Part shown: positions 8,035-11,425 of the stretch, one piece after another
Layout of the letters: every line of letters starts with the position of its first letter
How positions within the stretch are numbered: position 1 is the stretch's first letter
NCBI GenBank assembly: GCA_000434115.1
Contig: FR894032.1
Coordinates: forward strand, 1-11,425
From: Roseburia sp. CAG:309
GTDB taxonomy: Bacteria; Bacillota; Clostridia; Lachnospirales; Lachnospiraceae
DNA length: 11,425 bases
Direction: 5' to 3'
Made by a program: the position numbers and the translations under genes
The notes under the pieces: generated by a model
What the model was told of the DNA's origin: nothing
Seen by the model: only the letters and a program-made list of their open reading frames with translations
Databases searched by the model: none

Positions 8035-8811
8035 ATGTTTATATTGTGTCAGGGAGATTTGGCAAAAGAGCCATATATTATCCCAATTTCAGAAGTTCCT
8101 GTTTATTCTTTGGAAGAATTGTGTTATTATATGTATCATAATATTTACACAGTGACAGAGGAATTTTTTGACGAAAATCTGGTTTACTGGCTCAAAGGAC
8201 AGGTGCATCTCCGCACCCTTGCGCTGAAGATGGAAAAACTTATCCGCAAGCACCACAATATCAAGGATCTGGTGGTTACCCTGCTTTGTGCCTGTGATTA
8301 TTATAAAAAAGAAGAAATTTTTTCTCTGGTTGAAGTAATGGAAAATATTTCCAATCTTCCGCCGGCGAAAAAAGCCTGGATGAAGGCGGACAATTATCTG
8401 AAAGCCGGAAGATATGGAAGAAGTTTTCAGGAATATCAAAGCCTGCTGCACGGTCCATTGGCGAAGGAACTCAGTACGGAAGAGTACGGGGATGTGCTGC
8501 ACGATCAGGCAATCGCGATGTTCCACGTATCTTCGTTCCGTCAGGCAGCAGATGGCTTTAAAGAAGCGTATGCGCGTAATCATAGACCGGAATCGTTACA
8601 GCAGTATTTATATGTACTTTTAGCATGTGATGACAAGGAGACGTTTGACCGCGAATGTGAGGCGGCAGGCAAAACCGAAGAGGAAAAGAAGGCGCTCTGT
8701 GAGGCGTGGGAGCAGGCATGCAGCACGGAGGGAAGTGATTCTGACGAAGTCTGTATTGCCCGTGCAAAGCGTGAGATCAAGGAATCGCTGGAAGAGCCAT
8801 TGCAAAAATAA
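8035..8811 (+). CDS. TPR-like helical protein of unknown function
   Basis: 258 residues, soluble, no signal peptide. The N-terminal part (1-75) has a short beta start, MFILCQGDLAKEPYIIPISE, then an aromatic-rich helix, VYSLEELCYYMYHNIYTVTE (23-42), and FFDENLVYWLKGQ. From about 112 to 197 there are TPR-like helix pairs: AWMKADNYLKAGRYGRSFQEY (two adjoining helices), then LHDQAIAMFHVSSFRQAADG and FKEAYARNHRPESLQQYLYV, with the usual small/aromatic spacing. The C-terminus (200-258) is acidic, charged and probably helical or disordered. AGGCAGGTGG lies just before the ATG, 14 bases after the previous stop. It probably acts as an adaptor to the Hsp70-like or scaffold proteins encoded just upstream; this is inference from context and TPR character. 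I cannot assign a named family. Confidence 0.8.
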   Translation: MFILCQGDLAKEPYIIPISEVPVYSLEELCYYMYHNIYTVTEEFFDENLVYWLKGQVHLRTLALKMEKLIRKHHNIKDLVVTLLCACDYYKKEEIFSLVEVMENISNLPPAKKAWMKADNYLKAGRYGRSFQEYQSLLHGPLAKELSTEEYGDVLHDQAIAMFHVSSFRQAADGFKEAYARNHRPESLQQYLYVLLACDDKETFDRECEAAGKTEEEKKALCEAWEQACSTEGSDSDEVCIARAKREIKESLEEPLQK

Positions 8812-8816
8812 GGAGG
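8810..8816 (+). promoter_or_regulatory. Ribosome binding site fixing the start at 8828
   Basis: AAGGAGG overlaps the stop codon of the TPR-like gene (TAA at 8809-8811) and lies 11 bases before the ATG at 8828. The reading frame of the next gene stays open upstream to 8627 inside the TPR-like gene, and this site is the reason to choose 8828 over the earlier in-frame start. Confidence 0.85.
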
Positions 8817-8827
8817 AATCAGACACT

Positions 8828-10042
8828 ATGATATTCGGACGATTTCGCAAGCGAAAAGCGGAACCGAAAATAGAAGAGATGCTGCCGCCGGAGCTGGAAA
8901 CTGAGAAGATTGAAAAAGAAATCAAAGAGGATTCGGCAGCAGAAAAAGAACAGGTTGACATAAAGGATAAAAAACAGCGTATTGATTATATACAGCGGTT
9001 ATACGAGGGGATTCGGGAAGCGAAAAACCAGAATGAGCAGATCAAAAAAGAGTATGCGGAGGTGACTTCTCATCTGAAAGATATCCAGCTGATGGATCAG
9101 GCACTGGATGAGGATAAGGTTGTTCTTCTTCAGACTGCCTCAGCGATCGATCAGTTGATGAAGGAACGGGATTATCTGAAAAAGCGCCGGTATAAGTTTA
9201 ATGATGCACAGCGTCAGGCAATGGAAAATTTTGAGACGACGGCAGCCGAAGACGTGAAGAAGTTAAAAGAATTTGAGGATTACCAGATTAAGGTAAAAAA
9301 TGATCTGCGCCAGCTGGAAAGTGAAAAGCAGCTGCTCAAATCAGATAAACGCGATATTATCAATAAACAGGGAACGCTGCGGGTCGTATCGAAAGTGCTG
9401 GCGGGGATCCTGCTGGTGTTTGCGCTTTTGATGCTGACGATCCGTCTGGCATTTGAAGTCGATGTTACGGTGCCGGTTATCGCGACCGCTGCGTTTGCCT
9501 TTTTGGTACTGCTTGTCATCATGTGGGAAGCGCGTGCCAACCGCACGGACATGGTGATCACAGAGCGTAAGTGCAACCGTGCGATCGCGCTTTTGAACCG
9601 CGTGAAGATAAAATATGTCAATAATACGCGCACCATTGATTATATGTGCATGAAATACCGCGTGCGCAATGCGACGGAACTGGAATTTGTATATGACCAG
9701 TATCAGCGGGCGAAGAGAGAATGGGCGCGCAAGCGCGAGAGCGTGTATATGCTCAACGAAAAAAAAGATATTTTAGTTGCGGAACTAAAAAAGATGGGTG
9801 TAAAAGATGCGGAAATCTGGTGTTCTCAAGTACAAGCGATCATTGAACCCAAAGAAATGGTCGAAGTGCGTCATGACCTGAACACACGTCGTCAGAAACT
9901 GCGAAGCCAGATTGATTACAATACAGGAATCATGCAGGATTTTATCGGGGAACTGGAGCGCATCCGCGATATTCGGGAAGAGTATGCGCAGGATGTGGAA
10001 GAGGTTCTTGCAAAATCCAAAGAAATGAATCCGGATAAATAA
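8828..10042 (+). CDS. Coiled-coil protein with central two-helix membrane hairpin
   Basis: 404 residues, family unknown to me. Layout: a basic N-terminus (MIFGRFRKRK), an acidic stretch (16-45), a long heptad-rich charged helix region (about 50-180), two hydrophobic segments separated by a short acidic turn (about 186-209 and 213-233), then a second long charged helical region (about 240-300 and 340-400) with coiled-coil character. Because the membrane segments form a hairpin and the flanks are highly charged, both coiled-coil arms probably face the cytoplasm (inference). This gives an elongated membrane-tethered scaffold, loosely similar in plan to ring- or filament-forming membrane coiled-coil proteins. 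There are no catalytic motifs. The start is set by the AAGGAGG at 8810. It may be the second membrane anchor of the operon's products, besides the first gene. Confidence 0.83.
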   Translation: MIFGRFRKRKAEPKIEEMLPPELETEKIEKEIKEDSAAEKEQVDIKDKKQRIDYIQRLYEGIREAKNQNEQIKKEYAEVTSHLKDIQLMDQALDEDKVVLLQTASAIDQLMKERDYLKKRRYKFNDAQRQAMENFETTAAEDVKKLKEFEDYQIKVKNDLRQLESEKQLLKSDKRDIINKQGTLRVVSKVLAGILLVFALLMLTIRLAFEVDVTVPVIATAAFAFLVLLVIMWEARANRTDMVITERKCNRAIALLNRVKIKYVNNTRTIDYMCMKYRVRNATELEFVYDQYQRAKREWARKRESVYMLNEKKDILVAELKKMGVKDAEIWCSQVQAIIEPKEMVEVRHDLNTRRQKLRSQIDYNTGIMQDFIGELERIRDIREEYAQDVEEVLAKSKEMNPDK

Positions 10043-10056
10043 ATGGAGGGGAACGT

Positions 10057-10512
10057 ATGAATCTTTTATTTTTATTAAAACCAAAAAATACCGTAGATTT
10101 TCTTGAGGGAGAAGATACGGTACATGCCGGGCTGTTAAAACTCCGTGCCAGCGGGTACACGGCGGCACCGGTATTATCAGAAGATGGAAAATACATCGGA
10201 ACGGTCACCGAGGGAGATTTTTTGTGGCATCTGCGTGACACACCGCTGGATCAGGAGACCGCAGTAAATGATGTACATATCTGTGAGATCATGCGCGAGA
10301 ACTGGAATCAGCCGGTTCATGTGTCAGCGACGATGGAGGAGCTTCTGGAACTGGTACTGAACCAGAACTTTGTTCCGGTAGTCGATGACCGAAACTATTT
10401 TGTGGGAATTATCACGAGACAGTCTGTCATCCGCCATTTTGTGGATCGGATCCAGAAACTGAAACATCTTGTGGGAGAACAGGAATTGGAAAAAAAGGAA
10501 GGAGAAAAATAG
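10057..10512 (+). CDS. Small tandem-CBS protein, DarB/CbpB-like
   Basis: 151 residues made of two CBS motifs and a charged tail. CBS1 spans about 10-62, with SGYTAAPVLSEDGKYIGTVT at 32-51; CBS2 spans about 76-130, with NFVPVVDDRNYFVGIITR at 104-121, followed by a helix and a Lys/Glu tail (131-151). CBS pairs bind adenine nucleotides. The small stand-alone size, the GYTAAPV core and the closing GIITR...IRHF pattern recall B. subtilis DarB (YkuL) and Listeria CbpB, which bind cyclic di-AMP and signal through partner proteins. I infer a nucleotide sensor, with c-di-AMP, AMP and ATP all possible ligands; the residues do not settle which. GGAGGGG lies just before the ATG. It is embedded between the coiled-coil gene and thiE, so its partner is likely to be encoded in this operon. 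Confidence 0.88.
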   Translation: MNLLFLLKPKNTVDFLEGEDTVHAGLLKLRASGYTAAPVLSEDGKYIGTVTEGDFLWHLRDTPLDQETAVNDVHICEIMRENWNQPVHVSATMEELLELVLNQNFVPVVDDRNYFVGIITRQSVIRHFVDRIQKLKHLVGEQELEKKEGEK

Positions 10513-11165
10513 TGCAACCTCGAGTCGATTATACATTATATTTATGCACGGACCGCGATCTGATGTCCGCGGAAACACTGGAAAAAGCAGTAGAACTGTC
10601 TATACAAGGGGGTGTAACAGTTGTACAGCTCCGGGAAAAGGACTGTGCAGGAAGGGAATTTTTACAGATTGCAAAAGAGGTAAAACAGATTACCGATGCC
10701 TATGAGATTCCGCTTATCATTAATGACCGGATCGATATTGCGATGGCAGTAGATGCCGACGGGGTTCATCTGGGCCAGAGTGATATTCCGGCACACACGG
10801 CAAGGGAACTTCTGGGGCCGGATAAGATCATAGGGGTGTCTGCTTACAATAAAGAGCTTGCCATCGAGGCGCAGAAAGAGGGAGCAGATTATCTGGGGGT
10901 CGGCGATGTGTTTGGAACTTCGACGAAAGCAGGAACACATCACGTAGAGATCGATACCCTGCGTGAAATCTGCAATGCCGTAAAAATCCCGGTTGTTGCA
11001 ATCGGCGGCGTCAATCTGTCAAATGTGACAAAACTGGCAGGCACGGGAGTAAGTGGTGCGGCAGTGATCTCTGCGATCATTGCTTCGAAAAATATAACAG
11101 AAGCAGCGACCAATATGTTATCGCTGCTTCAAAAGGAAGTTATCGTAAATTTTCCAAGAGCATAA
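10512..11165 (+). CDS. thiE: Thiamine-phosphate synthase
   Basis: Cytoplasmic enzyme that joins HMP-pyrophosphate and the thiazole phosphate to give thiamine monophosphate. 217 residues, normal length, single TIM barrel. Visible motifs: VVQLREKD (37-44), IINDRIDIA (69-77) with the Asn-Asp pair, GVHLGQSD (84-91) with the second Mg-binding Asp, GVSAY (108-112), DYLGVGDVFGTSTKAG (126-141) with the phosphate-binding Thr and Lys, VVAIGGVN (161-168), and AAVISAI (183-189). All expected catalytic and ligand positions are present. The GTG start overlaps the last base of the CBS stop codon (TAGTG) with AGGAAGGAG 7 bases upstream, so it is translationally coupled. The next ATG would remove the first strand of the barrel. 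No TPP riboswitch and no other thiamine gene is in the window. The 3' end overlaps the convergent PHP gene by 26 bases. Confidence 0.95.
   Translation: MQPRVDYTLYLCTDRDLMSAETLEKAVELSIQGGVTVVQLREKDCAGREFLQIAKEVKQITDAYEIPLIINDRIDIAMAVDADGVHLGQSDIPAHTARELLGPDKIIGVSAYNKELAIEAQKEGADYLGVGDVFGTSTKAGTHHVEIDTLREICNAVKIPVVAIGGVNLSNVTKLAGTGVSGAAVISAIIASKNITEAATNMLSLLQKEVIVNFPRA
11086..11130 (-). terminator. Probable terminator of the PHP gene, inside thiE
   Basis: Read on the minus strand, 9 bases after the PHP stop codon, a perfect 10-bp stem (GAAGCAGCGA / TCGCTGCTTC) with an 11-base loop occupies 11130-11100. It is followed by TGTTATATTTTT. On the plus strand the same hairpin is followed by A/G-rich sequence, so it would act only for the minus-strand gene. 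The T-tract is interrupted, so efficiency is uncertain. Confidence 0.5.
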
Positions 11166-11425
11166 CCGGAACACGAAGATTGCCGGTGCCGCGTCCGAGT
11201 TCAATATCCGGTTTGTTGGCACCGTGGAAATCGGAACCGCCGGTGATGAACAGATGATATTCTTCGGCAAGTTTGCGAACGAATGCTTCGTCTGTACCGC
11301 GGTTTCTGGAATAAATCGCTTCGATTCCGCAAAGTCCGTAAGAGGTCAGATCGTCCAATAACCCGCGGATCTGGCTGACGGACAATTTATAAAGCAATGG
11401 GTGTGCGAGAACCGGAATACCGCCG
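11140..11425 (-). CDS. PHP-domain metal-dependent phosphoesterase, C-terminal 94 residues (N-terminus beyond window)
   Basis: The minus-strand frame is open to the right edge and ends at TAA (11142-11140). The visible part carries PHP signatures: GGIPVLAHPL at the start (metal-ligand His8), GIEAIYSRN (33-41), and TGGSDFHG (61-68) with Asp65 and His67, followed by KPDIELG. This combination is typical of the stand-alone PHP phosphatases related to YciV (RNase AM) and 3',5'-nucleoside bisphosphate phosphatases, which hydrolyse phosphate esters using a cluster of divalent metals. The first metal-binding HxH part is outside the window, so subfamily and substrate remain open. It is convergent with thiE and overlaps it by 26 bases. 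Confidence 0.88.
   Translation of the reverse strand, partial: GGIPVLAHPLLYKLSVSQIRGLLDDLTSYGLCGIEAIYSRNRGTDEAFVRKLAEEYHLFITGGSDFHGANKPDIELGRGTGNLRVPVMLLENLR

Larger units (their letters stand above)
2530..11165 (+). other. Probable seven-gene operon: membrane protein, DUF5717-like, DUF5716-like, TPR-like, coiled-coil membrane protein, CBS, thiE
   Basis: Seven co-directional genes follow one good promoter. The non-coding gaps are 19, 3, 14, 16 and 14 bases, and the last junction overlaps by one base (TAGTG). Each gene has its own ribosome binding site, and in several cases this lies in or against the preceding stop codon. No hairpin with a T-run was found between the genes. Transcription as one unit is inferred from this spacing, not measured. 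Confidence 0.8.

Noticed and set aside
8627..8827. In-frame upstream extension (67 residues) of the coiled-coil membrane protein
   Set aside because: It lies wholly inside the TPR-like gene in another frame, is a run of Arg/Lys-rich sequence, and lacks a ribosome binding site, whereas AAGGAGG fits the ATG at 8828.
10440..10512. TPP riboswitch in front of thiE
   Set aside because: The sequence before the GTG is coding for the CBS protein and there is no untranslated leader.
10563..10565. Downstream ATG as the thiE start
   Set aside because: It would delete the first barrel strand (VDYTLYLCTD), and there is no good ribosome binding site; the GTG at 10512 has AGGAAGGAG at proper spacing.
11165..11227. 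Terminator for thiE in the ACCGG...CCGGT and GGTGCC...GGCACC inverted repeats
   Set aside because: The stems are only 5-6 bp with long loops and are not followed by a T-run; they are within the PHP coding sequence.

Overview
The window looks like chromosomal DNA of a low-to-moderate GC anaerobic Firmicute, most probably a Lachnospiraceae-type clostridium. The evidence is strong AGGAGG-type ribosome binding sites, tightly packed co-directional genes, a sigma-A-type promoter, and a protein set (large DUF5717-like and DUF5716-like proteins, from memory of those families) typical of that group. No tRNA, rRNA, CRISPR array, insertion sequence or prophage gene is visible.

Left part (1-2420): the N-terminal two thirds of a type II (calcium-transporting) P-type ATPase lies on the minus strand and runs off the left edge. 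A small MntP/YtaF-family membrane protein diverges from it on the plus strand across a 108-bp gap. Both look like cation-handling genes. A long, strong hairpin with T-rich 3' flank ends the MntP-like gene.

Central part (2448-11165): a good promoter (TTTACA-17-TACAAT) starts a run of seven plus-strand genes with gaps of 3-31 bases or a 1-base overlap and no internal terminator that I can see. In order they encode: a three-segment membrane protein with a helical-repeat tail; a 1089-residue protein alternating beta domains with alpha-solenoid stretches; a 409-residue protein that reads like a compact, motif-degenerate Hsp70/actin-fold protein with an Hsp70 substrate-domain-like C-terminus; a 258-residue TPR-like protein; a 404-residue coiled-coil protein with a central two-helix membrane hairpin; a small tandem-CBS protein resembling DarB/CbpB; and thiamine-phosphate synthase (ThiE). 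I read the first six as one uncharacterised membrane-associated assembly: two membrane anchors, scaffold and adaptor repeats, an Hsp70-like core and a nucleotide-sensing CBS subunit. ThiE appears to be a metabolic gene translationally coupled to the end. This assembly is the most interesting content of the window. Its function cannot be derived from the sequence alone.

Right edge (11140-11425): the C-terminal end of a PHP-domain phosphoesterase on the minus strand converges on thiE and overlaps it by 26 bases. Its probable terminator hairpin lies inside the thiE coding sequence.
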